Both the position numbers and the translations under genes were made by a program. From Alphaproteobacteria bacterium (GTDB lineage Bacteria; Pseudomonadota; Alphaproteobacteria; UBA8366; Aestuariispiraceae): 64,000 nucleotides of DNA. The DNA is taken from the NCBI GenBank assembly GCA_024743195.1, contig JANSXE010000016.1:1-64000 (forward strand). Direction: 5' to 3'. Shown one piece after another: positions 42,511 to 51,785 of the stretch. The notes below the pieces were generated by a model. The model saw only the letters and a list, made by a program, of their open reading frames with translations, made no database searches and had not been told where the DNA came from. How positions within the stretch are numbered: position 1 is the stretch's first letter; each line of letters opens with the position of its first letter.

Positions 42511-42639
42511 TCAGCCGACGAGGCCGGCGACCACGGCCAAGGCGACGACCGCGAGGCCGAGAGAGACGATCAGAACCCAACGCACGCGACCTTTGGATTC
42601 CCCTTGGCGGGCGTTCTCGGGCGATTTTTCGACGGGCAT
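42511..42639 (-). CDS. Small single-pass membrane protein, 42 aa
   Basis: A strong AGGAGGG ribosome site precedes ATG 42639. The first 20 residues are charged (PVEKSPENARQGESKGRVRW) and the rest is one hydrophobic helix (VLIVSLGLAVVALAVVAGLV). No homologue is recalled. It lies between the YdcF gene (convergent, 16-bp gap) and the end of the heme operon. Confidence 0.62.
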   Translation of the reverse strand: MPVEKSPENARQGESKGRVRWVLIVSLGLAVVALAVVAGLVG

Positions 42640-42806
42640 GGCGACCCTCCTTCCTGTCTGGATTGGATGTCCGGTCGCGGGACCCCGAAGAGGTCGGGGC
42701 GCCCGCGCGGCGGCGTCCTGCATGGCGCCGCCCGTCACCCCGTGCACCTAATGCGAAACGGCGCCCTGTCCACCGGTCGGCCCGAGAGGGAGGGAGGCGC
42801 GTCGCT

Positions 42807-43589
42807 CTAGCCGCCGGGCGGGACGAGCGCGACGAGGCGTCGACCCTCATGCTCAACCAGCCGCACCGGTGCCGCATAGACCGCGGCGATCCGCGCCTCG
42901 GTCAGCACCGCCTCGGGCGGGCCGTCGGCGGCGACCTCGCCGGCCTTCAGCAGCACGATGGCGTCCGCCGCGGCCGCGAGGTTGAGGTCGTGCAGCACCA
43001 CCGCCACGCCCACGCCGCGCTCGGCGAGGCGGCGCAGCGCCGAGATCATCAGCGCCTGATGGGCGAGGTCGAGGCTGGCCGTCGGCTCGTCCAGCAGCAG
43101 GGTGCGCGGGCCCGCGGCGCCGACCGCCTCGGCGGAATGGATCTGCGCCAAGGCCCGCGCGAAGGCGACGCGCTGGCGCTCCCCGCCGGACAGCCGCGTC
43201 ACCGCGCGATCGGCGAGCGGGCCGAGCCCCGCTTCTTCCAGCGCACGGTCCACCAGACCCCGCGCGGCCGCTGCGGGCGCGTCGGGCAGCAGCCCCATCT
43301 CCACCACCTCGCGGGCGGTGAAATCGAAGGCGATCTCGAAATGCTGCGGCATCACCGCGCGGCGGCGGGCGCGCTCGGCCGGGGACAGCCGCGCCATCGG
43401 CTCGCCGCCCAGCCGGACCTCGCCGGTCTGCGGCGTCAGATCGCCGGCCAGCAGCGCGAGCGCCGTCGTCTTGCCCGATCCGTTCGGCCCGGCGATCGCC
43501 GTCACCCGACCGGCCGGCGCCTCCAGCGAAACCCGGTGCAGGACGCGCCGGCCGCCGCGCGTCAGGCTGACCTCGTGAAGCTGCGCCAT
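42807..43589 (-). CDS. hmuV: Heme ABC transporter ATP-binding protein HmuV
   Basis: The 260-aa ATPase has Walker A GPNGSGKT near residue 34, Q-loop (MPQHFEIAFDF), ABC signature LSGGERQRV, Walker B TLLLDEPTASLD and the switch histidine (VVLHDLN). It powers heme import from periplasm to cytoplasm with HmuU and HmuT. Its ATG overlaps the HmuU stop (ATGA). It is the last gene of the nine-gene heme operon. Confidence 0.93.
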   Translation of the reverse strand: MAQLHEVSLTRGGRRVLHRVSLEAPAGRVTAIAGPNGSGKTTALALLAGDLTPQTGEVRLGGEPMARLSPAERARRRAVMPQHFEIAFDFTAREVVEMGLLPDAPAAAARGLVDRALEEAGLGPLADRAVTRLSGGERQRVAFARALAQIHSAEAVGAAGPRTLLLDEPTASLDLAHQALMISALRRLAERGVGVAVVLHDLNLAAAADAIVLLKAGEVAADGPPEAVLTEARIAAVYAAPVRLVEHEGRRLVALVPPGG

Positions 43590-44701
43590 CACCGTCCCCG
43601 CCAGCGTCGGGTGAGAAGGAGCCACAGGAAGAACGGCCCGCCGACCGCGCTCAACACCAGCCCGACCGGGATTTCGGCCGGCGCGGCGACGCCGCGCGCG
43701 AAGGCGTCCGCCGTCACCGTCAGCACCGCGCCGAGCAGCGCCGCCCCCGGCAGGACGCAGCGATTGTCCGGCCCCGCGATCAGCCGCACCAGATGCGGCG
43801 TCACCAGGCCGACGAAGCCGATGGCGCCGGCGACCGAGACCGCCGCCCCGACCGACAGCGCGACCGCGATCACCACCCCGACCTTGAGGCGGCGCACGTC
43901 GACGCCGAGATGGCCCGCCTCCGCCTCGCCCAGCAGGTAGCGGTTGAGCGCGCCGCCCTGCCGGATCAGCCAGAGCGCCGCCGGCAGGATCATCGCCGCC
44001 GTCGCGCCGAGCGCGCCCCAGCCGGAGACCGCGAGGCTGCCCATCGTCCAGAAGGTCAGGCTGCGCAGCGCCTGGTCGTCGGCGAGATAGGTCATCGCCC
44101 CGATGCCGGCGGCGGCGATTGCGTTGATCGCGACGCCGGCCAGCAGCATCAGCGCGACGTCGACCCCGCCGTTGCGCCGGCCGACGGCGAAGATCAGCAC
44201 CGTGACGGTCGCCGCCCCGATGAAGGCGGCGATCGGCGTGGCGGCGTTGGACCAGGCCCCGAACAAGGGCGTCAGGGCGCCGGCGAAGACGATCATCGAG
44301 ACCGCGCCCAAGGCCGCGCCCGTTGAGACTCCGACCAGCCCGGGATCGGCCAGCGGATTGCGGAACAGCGCCTGCAGCGCCGCGCCGCTGACGCCGAGCG
44401 CGGCGCCGACAAGCAGGCCGAACAGGATGCGCGGCGCGCGGATCTCGATCAGCACCAGATCGCGCTGCGCCGCCTCCGCCGCCGTCGGGTCGAGCGGAAT
44501 CCCGACGGCCCGGGCCAATGCGCCCAGCACCTGATCCTCCGGGATCGGATAGGCCCCCACGGTGAACGCGCCGAGCGCCGCCGCAATCGCGGCGACGGCG
44601 AGCAGGATCAGGAGCGCGCCGCGTCGCCGGGCGCGCCGGTCCGTCGGGCCCGCGGAGTCGGCGCCCTGGGCGGGCGCGAGCGCGATGTCCGCCCCGCTCA
44701 C
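43589..44701 (-). CDS. hmuU: Heme ABC transporter permease HmuU (FecCD family)
   Basis: The 370-aa protein has about ten helices and FecCD landmarks: RAPRILFGLLVGAALGVSGAALQ, FRNPLADPGLVGVSTGAA and GAIGFVGLVTPHLVRLIAGPD. It forms the membrane channel for heme with HmuV. It starts with GTG overlapping the HmuT stop (GTGA). Confidence 0.93.
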   Translation of the reverse strand: MSGADIALAPAQGADSAGPTDRRARRRGALLILLAVAAIAAALGAFTVGAYPIPEDQVLGALARAVGIPLDPTAAEAAQRDLVLIEIRAPRILFGLLVGAALGVSGAALQALFRNPLADPGLVGVSTGAALGAVSMIVFAGALTPLFGAWSNAATPIAAFIGAATVTVLIFAVGRRNGGVDVALMLLAGVAINAIAAAGIGAMTYLADDQALRSLTFWTMGSLAVSGWGALGATAAMILPAALWLIRQGGALNRYLLGEAEAGHLGVDVRRLKVGVVIAVALSVGAAVSVAGAIGFVGLVTPHLVRLIAGPDNRCVLPGAALLGAVLTVTADAFARGVAAPAEIPVGLVLSAVGGPFFLWLLLTRRWRGR

Positions 44702-45618
44702 GACGCCTCCAGCGGCTGGCCCAGCGGCGGGACGGCGTCGGTCCCATGCAGGGCGCGGGCGAGCTCCGCGGCCGCGTCCGGCGTGCGCGGGCCGAAGCCC
44801 AGGAGCTTCAGCCCGTCCATCGCGACCAGCCGGCCGCCCTTGACCGCCGTCAGGCCGGCGAGGCGCGGATCGCGCGCCAACGCGTCGATCCCGCCATGGC
44901 GCTCGGCGGCGTGCGCCATCATCAGGATCACGTCCGGATCGCGCGCGAGCACGCTCTCGGCGGAGACGGGCTTGTAGCCGTCGAACCCGGCGAGCGCATT
45001 CTCGCCGCCCGCCAGTTCGATGATCGCTTTCGCCGCCGTGCCCTCGCCGGCGGAGAGAAGCGCCCCCTCGCGCAGGTCCATCAGGAACAGGACGCTCGGC
45101 CGCTCGCTGCGCCGCGCGATCGCCTCCGCCAGGGCGTCGGCGCGCGCGCGCACCTCCCCGGCCAGACGCGCGCCCTCGGCCTCGGCGCCGGCCAGCGCCG
45201 CGATGCGGGCGATCTTTGCGATCACGCCCGGAATGTCCCGCGCCTCCGGCACGGTTTCGACCCGCGCGCCGGCGCGCGAAACCGCGTCGAGCGCATCCGC
45301 GGGGCCGGCGCCTTCCTCCGCGATCACGAGATCCGGGGCGAGGGACAGCACGCCCTCCGCCGAGACCGCGCGCAGATAGCCGACACGCGGCAACTCCTCG
45401 GCCGCGGCCGGATAGCTCGAGGTCGTGTCCGCCCCGACCAGCATCGAGCCGCGGTCGAGGAAATAGAGCGTCTCCGTCACCGCGCCGCCGAGGGCGACGA
45501 TCCGGCGCGGCCCTTGGGCGACCGCGGCCCCGCGAAAGGGCGCCGCTGCGCCGAGGGCGAAGGCCGCGGCGGCGGTTGCGAGGATGCGGCGACGGGTGGG
45601 AAGCGGGAGACGGGGCAT
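44698..45618 (-). CDS. hmuT: Heme-binding periplasmic protein HmuT
   Basis: The 306-aa protein has a signal peptide with a twin-Arg-like start (PTRRRILATAAAAFALGAAAP), then the helical-backbone binding-protein fold: RRIVALGGAVTETLYFLDRGSMLVGADTTSSYP and LAPDLVIAEEGAGP. It captures heme released from the outer membrane receptor. It follows exbD after 40 bp. Confidence 0.9.
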   Translation of the reverse strand: MPRLPLPTRRRILATAAAAFALGAAAPFRGAAVAQGPRRIVALGGAVTETLYFLDRGSMLVGADTTSSYPAAAEELPRVGYLRAVSAEGVLSLAPDLVIAEEGAGPADALDAVSRAGARVETVPEARDIPGVIAKIARIAALAGAEAEGARLAGEVRARADALAEAIARRSERPSVLFLMDLREGALLSAGEGTAAKAIIELAGGENALAGFDGYKPVSAESVLARDPDVILMMAHAAERHGGIDALARDPRLAGLTAVKGGRLVAMDGLKLLGFGPRTPDAAAELARALHGTDAVPPLGQPLEAS

Positions 45619-45658
45619 GGGCGGGCTCCTGAAGCGAGGGGGCGAAGACGGCGGGCCG

Positions 45659-46105
45659 TCAGCGGCTGCGCAGCACGATTTCAGCGTCGGCGACGCCGCG
45701 CGCCTGCAGGAAACTCATCAGATCGATCATGCGTTGGGCGGGGGCGTCGGCGGCGACGGCGACCTGCACCGGCGGCGCGCCCTCCGGGCCCGCGTCGGCG
45801 GCGAGGCGGGCGGTCAGGACCGCCTTGGCGGCCGGCCAATCGACGAAACGCCGGTCGTCGACGGCGAATGCCATGGAGGAGTTGGCCGCGCCGATCTCGA
45901 TCATCAGGGCGCGCTCGCCGGCCTGCGGCGCGGCGATCGCTTCCTCGGTCGAGGCGAAGCCGGCGTCGAGCGCGCGCTCCGCCGCATTGGCCGTCAGCAC
46001 CATGAAGACGATCAGCATGAAGAGCACGTCGATCAGCGGCGTCAGGTCGCCGATCGCGCCGGCGGGCGAGCCGTTCGCGGCGGGGGCGCTGCGCGGGGCG
46101 ATCAT
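45659..46105 (-). CDS. exbD: Biopolymer transport protein ExbD
   Basis: The 148-aa protein has one N-terminal membrane helix with the key Asp (LTPLIDVLFMLIVFMVLTA, Asp about residue 26) and a periplasmic domain. With ExbB it uses the proton gradient to energise TonB for the heme receptor. Its ATG overlaps the exbB stop (ATGA). Confidence 0.9.
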   Translation of the reverse strand: MIAPRSAPAANGSPAGAIGDLTPLIDVLFMLIVFMVLTANAAERALDAGFASTEEAIAAPQAGERALMIEIGAANSSMAFAVDDRRFVDWPAAKAVLTARLAADAGPEGAPPVQVAVAADAPAQRMIDLMSFLQARGVADAEIVLRSR

Positions 46106-46815
46106 GCGGCGAGCTCCCGCGTCGCGGTCGCGCTCGCGGCGATCGGCGCGCCGCCCGCAGCCTCCGCCTCCAGGCGGAGCGAGAGCAGGCTGAGCGCGCC
46201 GGCCAGTCCGGCCACGCGGGCCTCCGCGGTCGCCGCCAACGCCCAGCGCGCCGCCGTCGCCGGCAGTGCGATGGCGAGCCCGACCACGGTCGTCAGCATC
46301 GCCTGCCACAGACCGTCGGCGAGGAGCGCGGGATGCACCGGGCCCTCCTGCTCCGCGATCGCCTGGAAGGCGACCACCATGCCGAGGACGGTTCCCAACA
46401 GTCCGAGCATCGGGGACAGCGTCGCGATTAACTGCAGGAGGCCGAGCCGGCGGTTGAGGCGATCGCGCACGCCTTCGAGCCAGAGCGAGGCGGCCTCCTC
46501 CCGGCTCGCCTTGTCCTGCGGGCGGGCGTCGAGGAGCACCCGGGCGCCAGTTCGCATGAGCGCCGGCGCGTCGCCGAGCGCGTCCGCCAGGTCGGCGCGC
46601 CCGGCGCCCGCGGCGGCGGCGAGCGCGCGCGTCACGCGACCGCGCGGCAGGCGCCCGCCGATCGCGAGGGCGGCGCCGCGCTCCAGCACGATCAGAAACG
46701 CCGCCGCCGCGCAGACGATCAGCGCGGGGCCGACCGGCCCCAGCCGTTCGACCAGGGCGGCGAGCGCCTCCAGCGTCGTCGCGAGGTCGCCCGGCCCTTC
46801 GGCGTCGCCGATCAC
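46102..46815 (-). CDS. exbB: MotA/TolQ/ExbB proton channel family protein ExbB
   Basis: The 237-aa protein has three membrane segments and the family core: RLGLLQLIATLSPMLGLLGTVLGMVVAFQAI and a C-terminal LWQAMLTTVVGLAIALPA. It forms the proton channel with ExbD. It begins with GTG overlapping the hmuS stop (GTGA). Confidence 0.9.
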   Translation of the reverse strand: MIGDAEGPGDLATTLEALAALVERLGPVGPALIVCAAAAFLIVLERGAALAIGGRLPRGRVTRALAAAAGAGRADLADALGDAPALMRTGARVLLDARPQDKASREEAASLWLEGVRDRLNRRLGLLQLIATLSPMLGLLGTVLGMVVAFQAIAEQEGPVHPALLADGLWQAMLTTVVGLAIALPATAARWALAATAEARVAGLAGALSLLSLRLEAEAAGGAPIAASATATRELAA

Positions 46816-47978
46816 GCGGGAATCTCCGCCCAAGGAGAAGCCCCGGGGGGCGGGGCGTCGCCGGCGAGCAGGTCCTGGGTCAAGCGCCGCCACGCCGGCG
46901 CCTCCGCCACGCCCGGCTTGCGCACGCCGAACATCTGCAGCACGTGCGCGCCCTCGTGGTCGAACAGCTCCAGCGCGGTGACGTCGCCGTCGACCGTCGG
47001 CTTGCGGACGACGAAGGCCTCGGCCACCCGGTCGCGGCGGACATGCAGGTTGAAGTCGGGATCCAGCACATTGTCCCAGTCCCCGACCGGCCGCACCGCC
47101 TTGACCGGGCCGCTGTGGATCTGGATGCAGCCGCGGTTGCCGACGAAGACCATGATCGCGGTCTCGCGCCGGGCCGCCAGATCGAGCGCGCTTCGCAGCG
47201 CGTTCGCCGGGGCGGGCGTCACGAACTCCGGCGCGCCCAGCCGCATCGCGTCGAGCCGGCCCACCTTGTGCCGGCGCAGCATGCCGTGGAAATCGTGCGT
47301 GTCCCGCAGCGCGCGCCATTCCGACAGGAAGGCCTCCTGATCGACGCCGGCCGCGTCGGCCGCGGCCTTGCGGTCCGCCCGACGGGGGCGCAGGGACAGG
47401 CCGGGCGCCTGATCCTCGGCCCGAAAGGCGTTGACGAGGACGTCGAAGGCGGCGACGTCGCTCTCCCCTTCCAGGAGGTAGATCTTGTGCACGGCCTCCC
47501 CGGCGGCGTCGAAGATCTGCAGGCTGCGCCGCCGCCCGCTGCGCACCTCTTCCTCCACCGCGAAGGCGCGCCGCCAGTGGGCGAAAAAGAGCCGCAGGTC
47601 GATCGCCTCGTTCAGCACCAGCCCGACATGGCCGCTCGTGCTGATATTGCCGAAGACGCCCTTGCGCTCATGCACGGCCGTTTCGTTGCGGGTCAGCACC
47701 ATGACGCGCCCCAGGGTCGGCAGCGCCTCCACCAGACGGCGCAGATCGCCCGCCAGTCGGACGGCCGCGCCGGGCGCTGCGCCCGGCCCGGCGCCGACGC
47801 GCGCCGCGACCAGTTCCGCCTCGCTGGCGCCCAGCGCGGCGGCGAGGTCGCGCGCTCGCAGGCCGGGCTGCTCCGCCTCCAGGGCGCGCCGCCGGGCGGC
47901 GAGCGCCGTCGCCTGCTCGATCCGGGCCGCCCGGTCGGCGGTGTCCTTGCGGTCGGTCGTGGTAAGTGGCTCGGTCAT
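46812..47978 (-). CDS. hmuS: Heme utilisation protein HmuS (ChuX/HemS-type)
   Basis: The 388-aa cytoplasmic protein has the two-domain HemS layout: a first half around LPTLGRVMVLTRNETAVHERKG and HVGLVLNEAIDLRLFFAHWR, and a second half with ETAIMVFVGNRGCIQIHSGP and DPDFNLHVRRDRVAEAFVV. HmuS proteins bind and pass on or break down heme after import. It lies 22 bp after tonB and overlaps exbB. Confidence 0.91.
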   Translation of the reverse strand: MTEPLTTTDRKDTADRAARIEQATALAARRRALEAEQPGLRARDLAAALGASEAELVAARVGAGPGAAPGAAVRLAGDLRRLVEALPTLGRVMVLTRNETAVHERKGVFGNISTSGHVGLVLNEAIDLRLFFAHWRRAFAVEEEVRSGRRRSLQIFDAAGEAVHKIYLLEGESDVAAFDVLVNAFRAEDQAPGLSLRPRRADRKAAADAAGVDQEAFLSEWRALRDTHDFHGMLRRHKVGRLDAMRLGAPEFVTPAPANALRSALDLAARRETAIMVFVGNRGCIQIHSGPVKAVRPVGDWDNVLDPDFNLHVRRDRVAEAFVVRKPTVDGDVTALELFDHEGAHVLQMFGVRKPGVAEAPAWRRLTQDLLAGDAPPPGASPWAEIPA

Positions 47979-48000
47979 GGCCTCATCCCCTGTTCGAAGA

Positions 48001-49065
48001 TCACTGCAGACGAAAGCGCACCGGAACCTCCACCCAGGAGGCGACCGGCACGGCGGCGCGGCGCGCCGGTTCGAAGCGCCAGCCGGACACCGCCTCCCGC
48101 GCGGCTTCGTCGAGCCGGTGGAAGCCGGAGGAGCGGTGGATCGCGACCGTCTCCGTCCGCCCCGCCGGCGAGACCAGGGCGCGCAGGACGACGGTTCCCT
48201 GCTCGTTGCGCCGCTTGGCGGTCGGCGGATAGTCCGGCGGCGTCGGCGGGCTGCGGAAGCGCGGCTCTGTCACCAGAACCGGCGCGTCCGGCGCCGCGGC
48301 CCGCGCGTCCGGAACCGCGTCGGTCGAGGACGGCCTGGCGGCCGGGCTTGTATAGGGCGTCTCGGACGGCGATGCGGCGTCCGGCGAAGGCGCGGGCGCC
48401 GGCGCAATCGTCGTCACGGGCGCCGCCGGCGCCGGAGCGGTCTCCAGTCGGGCGATTTGCGCCGGCGCAGGCTTCATCCGCGGGACGGGATGCGCGGCGG
48501 CCGGCTCGGGCGCCGGCGGCGGCTTCCGCGTCGCTTCGCCGATCGGGGCCGGCGCGGCTGCGGGCTCTGGGCGCGCCGCCGCCTGAAGCGGGGTCGGCGT
48601 CGGGCGCGGTGCGGGCTCGGCTTCCGCCGGTTCAACGACCGGTTCAACGGGCGGCTTGGCGACCGGTCTGGCGACCGGTTCGGCGACAAGCCGGGCTACC
48701 GATTGGGCGACCGGCGGGGCGGGCGAGGAGGTTGTTTCTTGGGGCGCCGTTCGGGCGGCCGGTTCTGTTGCGGCGTGCGCTGGCTCGGACGGCGGTTCGG
48801 ACGGCGGCTCGGGCGCTTGGTAGGGCGTATGGGAGGGCGGGAAATCGGACGGCGACGGCGCCGCCAGGGCGACGGTGAGCGGTTTTGGTCCGGCCGCCCC
48901 CGCGGGAGCCGCGGCGGCGAAGGCGGCCGGGTCGGCGGTCGCCAGCGCCGCGCCCAGCACCAGCGCGCCGGCGGCCACCGCCGCGACCGCCGGCCCCGGA
49001 CGCTCGACGCCGGGGGCGGGGTCGAGCCGGCCGACCGCCTGCAGCGCTGGGATGTCGCCGATCAT
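48001..49065 (-). CDS. tonB: Energy transducer TonB
   Basis: The 354-aa protein has one N-terminal helix (AVAAVAAGALVLGAALATA), a long Pro/Ala/Glu-rich spacer (residues about 60-260, partly made of repeats such as PVARPVAKPPVEPV) that spans the periplasm, and a C-terminal TonB domain (DYPPTAKRRNEQGTVVLRA, GWRFEPARRAAVPVASW). It couples ExbBD energy to the heme receptor. It lies 13 bp after hemP in the operon. The spacer is longer than in E. coli TonB. Confidence 0.9.
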   Translation of the reverse strand: MIGDIPALQAVGRLDPAPGVERPGPAVAAVAAGALVLGAALATADPAAFAAAAPAGAAGPKPLTVALAAPSPSDFPPSHTPYQAPEPPSEPPSEPAHAATEPAARTAPQETTSSPAPPVAQSVARLVAEPVARPVAKPPVEPVVEPAEAEPAPRPTPTPLQAAARPEPAAAPAPIGEATRKPPPAPEPAAAHPVPRMKPAPAQIARLETAPAPAAPVTTIAPAPAPSPDAASPSETPYTSPAARPSSTDAVPDARAAAPDAPVLVTEPRFRSPPTPPDYPPTAKRRNEQGTVVLRALVSPAGRTETVAIHRSSGFHRLDEAAREAVSGWRFEPARRAAVPVASWVEVPVRFRLQ

Positions 49066-49078
49066 CGAAAGGGCGCCC

Positions 49079-49246
49079 TCATTTCGTCAGGATCAGCTTG
49101 TCCTGGCGCGTGCGCCGCAGGCGGTAGGTCTCGCCCTGATGGACGATCAGCACCTCGGCCCGGTCCCGCAACAGCGCGTCGCTGGTCAGCACGATCGGGT
49201 CCCGCGCGCCGCGCGGCGCCGCGGAGGCGGGGGCGTTGGCTTTCAT
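49079..49246 (-). CDS. hemP: Hemin uptake protein HemP
   Basis: The 55-aa protein starts at MKANAPA behind a strong GAGGAGG site. It has the HemP pattern: SDALLRDRAEVLIVHQGETYRLRRTRQDKLILTK, with the conserved HQGETYRLRRT-like core. HemP/HmuP binds regulatory DNA or heme and is needed for receptor gene expression in several proteobacteria. It lies between the receptor and tonB genes, the usual place. Confidence 0.88.
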   Translation of the reverse strand: MKANAPASAAPRGARDPIVLTSDALLRDRAEVLIVHQGETYRLRRTRQDKLILTK

Positions 49247-49312
49247 CGGGTCCTCCTCTTCCATGATGCGGGGTGGCGGTAGGCCGGCGGGACGCCCTGT
49301 CGCGCGACGCGC

Positions 49313-51325
49313 TCAGAAGCGGAAGCGCGCGGCCGCCTTCACGTTGCGGCCGGCCTCCCGCAGCGCGGAGCCGTAGCGCTGGAAGTCCTTGTCGAAGACG
49401 TTGTCGACCGCGAAGTCCACGCGCAGGCCGTCCAGATCGGGATCGTTCGGCTCGTAGGAGACGAAGAGGTCGTGGATGACCTTGCGGCCGGCGATCGGCT
49501 CGGCGGCGGTCGGCAGGCGGTCCTGCCCGAAATAGAGCGAGGCGCGCCACCCCGTCACCAGGCCGAGCTGCGGCCAGCGCAGGCCGCCGTTCAGGCTGAC
49601 CAGGTCCTCCGGGATGTCGGCCAAGGGCTCGTCGTCGGTGAGGTCGTCGCCGCGCAGGCGGGTCGCCGCCAGACCGGCGAAATAGCGGTCGGATTCATAC
49701 GCGGCCTCCAACTCGGCGCCGGTGATGCGGGCCTCGGGCACGTTGGCGTTGGTCGTGGTTCCGAACGCGCCGCCGGTGACCGTGGATTCGATCAGGTCGT
49801 CGACGTCGTTGCGGAAGGCCGCGCCCTTGATGCGCAGCGCATCGCCTTCCAGCAGCACCTCGTCGAAGGAGAGCGCGGCCCCCAGCTCCTTGTTCTTCGC
49901 CGACTCGGGCCGGAGGTTCGGGTTGGGGACGAAGCGATTGCGGACGAAGTGAATTCCGCTGACATAGAGCTCCGTCAGCGAGGGCGCGCGGAAGGCCTCC
50001 GAGTAGGAGCCGAAGAGCATCAGCGCATCGTTGAGCCGCCAGCTCGCGGCGAGCTTCTTCGAGAGCTGGTCGTCGCTCGCATCCGCCTGACCCGTCGCCT
50101 CCTGATCGTAGGTGTCGAACCGCAGACCCGGCGTCAGCGTCAGATCCTCCCAGAGCGTGAATTCCGCCTGGGCGAAGTAGCCCTGGGTGAGCTGTTCGGC
50201 GTTCGGATACTGCGCCCGGGGCGCGTCGTTGCGCCGACCTGTCTGCGAATCCTCATAGATCTCGAAACCGACGGTAAGCGCCAGATCGACGGCGTCCGAG
50301 AGCATGAGGCGCGAGGTGTTGGCGACGTCGAGGCCGACCGTGTCGAGCTCCGTCATGTCGTGCCGGCCCGTGCCCTGCACCAGCTCGCGGATTTCCGTGT
50401 CGTTGACGTAGCCGACGGCGGCAAGGTCGATCAGACCCTCCGCGCCCTCGAAGCCGTAGCGCAGGCTGCCGCTGTCCTCGCGCGTGGTGCGGTCGGCGAT
50501 GACCGCGCCGTTCGTGTTGGCGGCGGTCGGGATTTCATGCGCGTTGCGGTAGGTCTGCAGCGAGAGGCCGAGTTCGTGCCCGTCGCGCGACAGCTCCGCC
50601 TTGGCGAGGCCCGAGCGCACGCTGTCGCCCGAGAAGGGAATGTCGTTGCCGGAGCCGTCCAGATAATTGCCGGACGAGCTGCGCACGCCGTTGACCAGCA
50701 GGTCGACGCCCTCGATCGGCGCGCCGAAGACGGTCACGCTTCCGCGCCGCATGTCGTTGTTGGTCTGATAGCCGGCGCTGGCCTCCGCCCCGACCGTCTG
50801 GCCGGGGGCGAGCAGGTCGGCGGCGTCGATCGTCTCCATATTGATGACGCCGCCGAGCGCGCCGGAGCCGTAGAGCATCGAGCTCGGCCCGCGCAGCACG
50901 TCGACCTGCTTCAAGAGGCTCGGCTCCAGGAAGGTTCGGCCGCGGTGGCCGGATTGGAAATTCTTGCGCACGCCGTCGGTGCGGACCACGACCCGCTCGT
51001 CGCTGAAGCCGCGGATGGTGGGCTGCTCGGCCGAGTTGCGCGGGCCGCCGGTCATCTGCACGCCGGGCACGCCCTTCAGCAGATCGTCGAGCGCCTGCGG
51101 CTGGGCGCGCTCGATCGCCTCGCGCCCGACGACGGAGATCGAGGCGGGCGCCTCCAGCGCCGACTTCTCGGTCCGCGTCGCGGTGACGCTGATCGCGTCC
51201 AGCGCGGTGACCGAGCCGGCCCGCGGCTCCTCCGCCCGGGCCTGGGAGACGGGGGGCGCCGCCTGGGCGGCGGCGAGGGCCAGGGCGACGCCCAGCGCGG
51301 TGACGGTCGGATTGCGATGCTTCAT
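49313..51325 (-). CDS. TonB-dependent heme/hemoglobin receptor
   Basis: The 670-aa protein starts at MKHRNPTV behind GGAGGG. A signal peptide (ALGVALALAAAQA) is followed by a TonB box (DAISVTATRTEKS), a plug domain (DDLLKGVPGVQMTGG, IRGFSDERVVVRTDGVR) and a beta-barrel ending in aromatic Phe. The FRAP and NPNL motifs typical of heme receptors (EAFRAPSLTELY, VPNPNLRPES) are present. It is the first gene of the operon, which fits control by the palindrome at 51434. It resembles HmuR/HemR/ShuA. Confidence 0.92.
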   Translation of the reverse strand: MKHRNPTVTALGVALALAAAQAAPPVSQARAEEPRAGSVTALDAISVTATRTEKSALEAPASISVVGREAIERAQPQALDDLLKGVPGVQMTGGPRNSAEQPTIRGFSDERVVVRTDGVRKNFQSGHRGRTFLEPSLLKQVDVLRGPSSMLYGSGALGGVINMETIDAADLLAPGQTVGAEASAGYQTNNDMRRGSVTVFGAPIEGVDLLVNGVRSSSGNYLDGSGNDIPFSGDSVRSGLAKAELSRDGHELGLSLQTYRNAHEIPTAANTNGAVIADRTTREDSGSLRYGFEGAEGLIDLAAVGYVNDTEIRELVQGTGRHDMTELDTVGLDVANTSRLMLSDAVDLALTVGFEIYEDSQTGRRNDAPRAQYPNAEQLTQGYFAQAEFTLWEDLTLTPGLRFDTYDQEATGQADASDDQLSKKLAASWRLNDALMLFGSYSEAFRAPSLTELYVSGIHFVRNRFVPNPNLRPESAKNKELGAALSFDEVLLEGDALRIKGAAFRNDVDDLIESTVTGGAFGTTTNANVPEARITGAELEAAYESDRYFAGLAATRLRGDDLTDDEPLADIPEDLVSLNGGLRWPQLGLVTGWRASLYFGQDRLPTAAEPIAGRKVIHDLFVSYEPNDPDLDGLRVDFAVDNVFDKDFQRYGSALREAGRNVKAAARFRF

Positions 51326-51433
51326 GAACTTCCCTCCAGCAGACGGACGCGTCGATGGTGTGGACACAGTCGACGCCTGGCTGGCGGGGCTCCGGGGACG
51401 GGAGCGCCGGCTGGCTGGGCGAGGGGTTAATAA

Positions 51434-51454
51434 TGCGACTGACTCTCAATTGCA
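51434..51454. promoter_or_regulatory. Fur/Irr-like palindrome before the heme operon
   Basis: TGCGACTGA (51434-51442) and TCAATTGCA (51446-51454) form an imperfect inverted repeat (seven of nine positions) in an AT-rich patch 109 bp upstream of the receptor ATG. The form resembles Fur/Irr-type iron boxes (TGCAAnTGA half-sites), which repress heme uptake operons when iron is enough. The exact regulator is inferred. Confidence 0.5.
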
Positions 51455-51541
51455 ATACAAATCGACAAAGAGACGCGGAGGCCGTCCCGGCGGCTGCGCG
51501 GGCGCGGAGCAGGCGAGACTGGGAACGGGGCCGGGGGGAGG

Positions 51542-51617
51542 TGGTGCCGGATGCAGGGATCGAACCCGCGACCTTCGGTTTACAAAACCGCTGCTCTACC
51601 AGCTGAGCTAATCCGGC
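51542..51617 (-). tRNA. tRNA-Thr (anticodon UGU)
   Basis: The minus strand reads a full cloverleaf beginning GCCGGATTAGCTCAGCTGG with the anticodon loop TTTGTAA (anticodon TGT), a T-arm GGGTTCGATCC and an encoded CCA end (plus-strand TGG at 51542-51544). Acceptor stem GCCGGAT pairs with ATCCGGC and the length is 76 nt. Confidence 0.95.
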
Positions 51618-51785
51618 GTTTCGCGCTGAGACGCCGGCGCTTTTACCATCGCCGCGGCGGCGGCGCCAGAGGCGCCCGGCGACAGGGCGGCCGTTTCCCG
51701 GTTGCGCCGGACCCGCGATGCGCGCGATTATCGTCTCGCGCCCCGAATAGGGCGAGCGGACCGATCGGATCGGGGGAGGAGCGTC

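Noticed and set aside
51542-51617. tRNA-Thr as an integration site
   Set aside because: I found no second copy of the tRNA 3' end downstream and no integrase gene.
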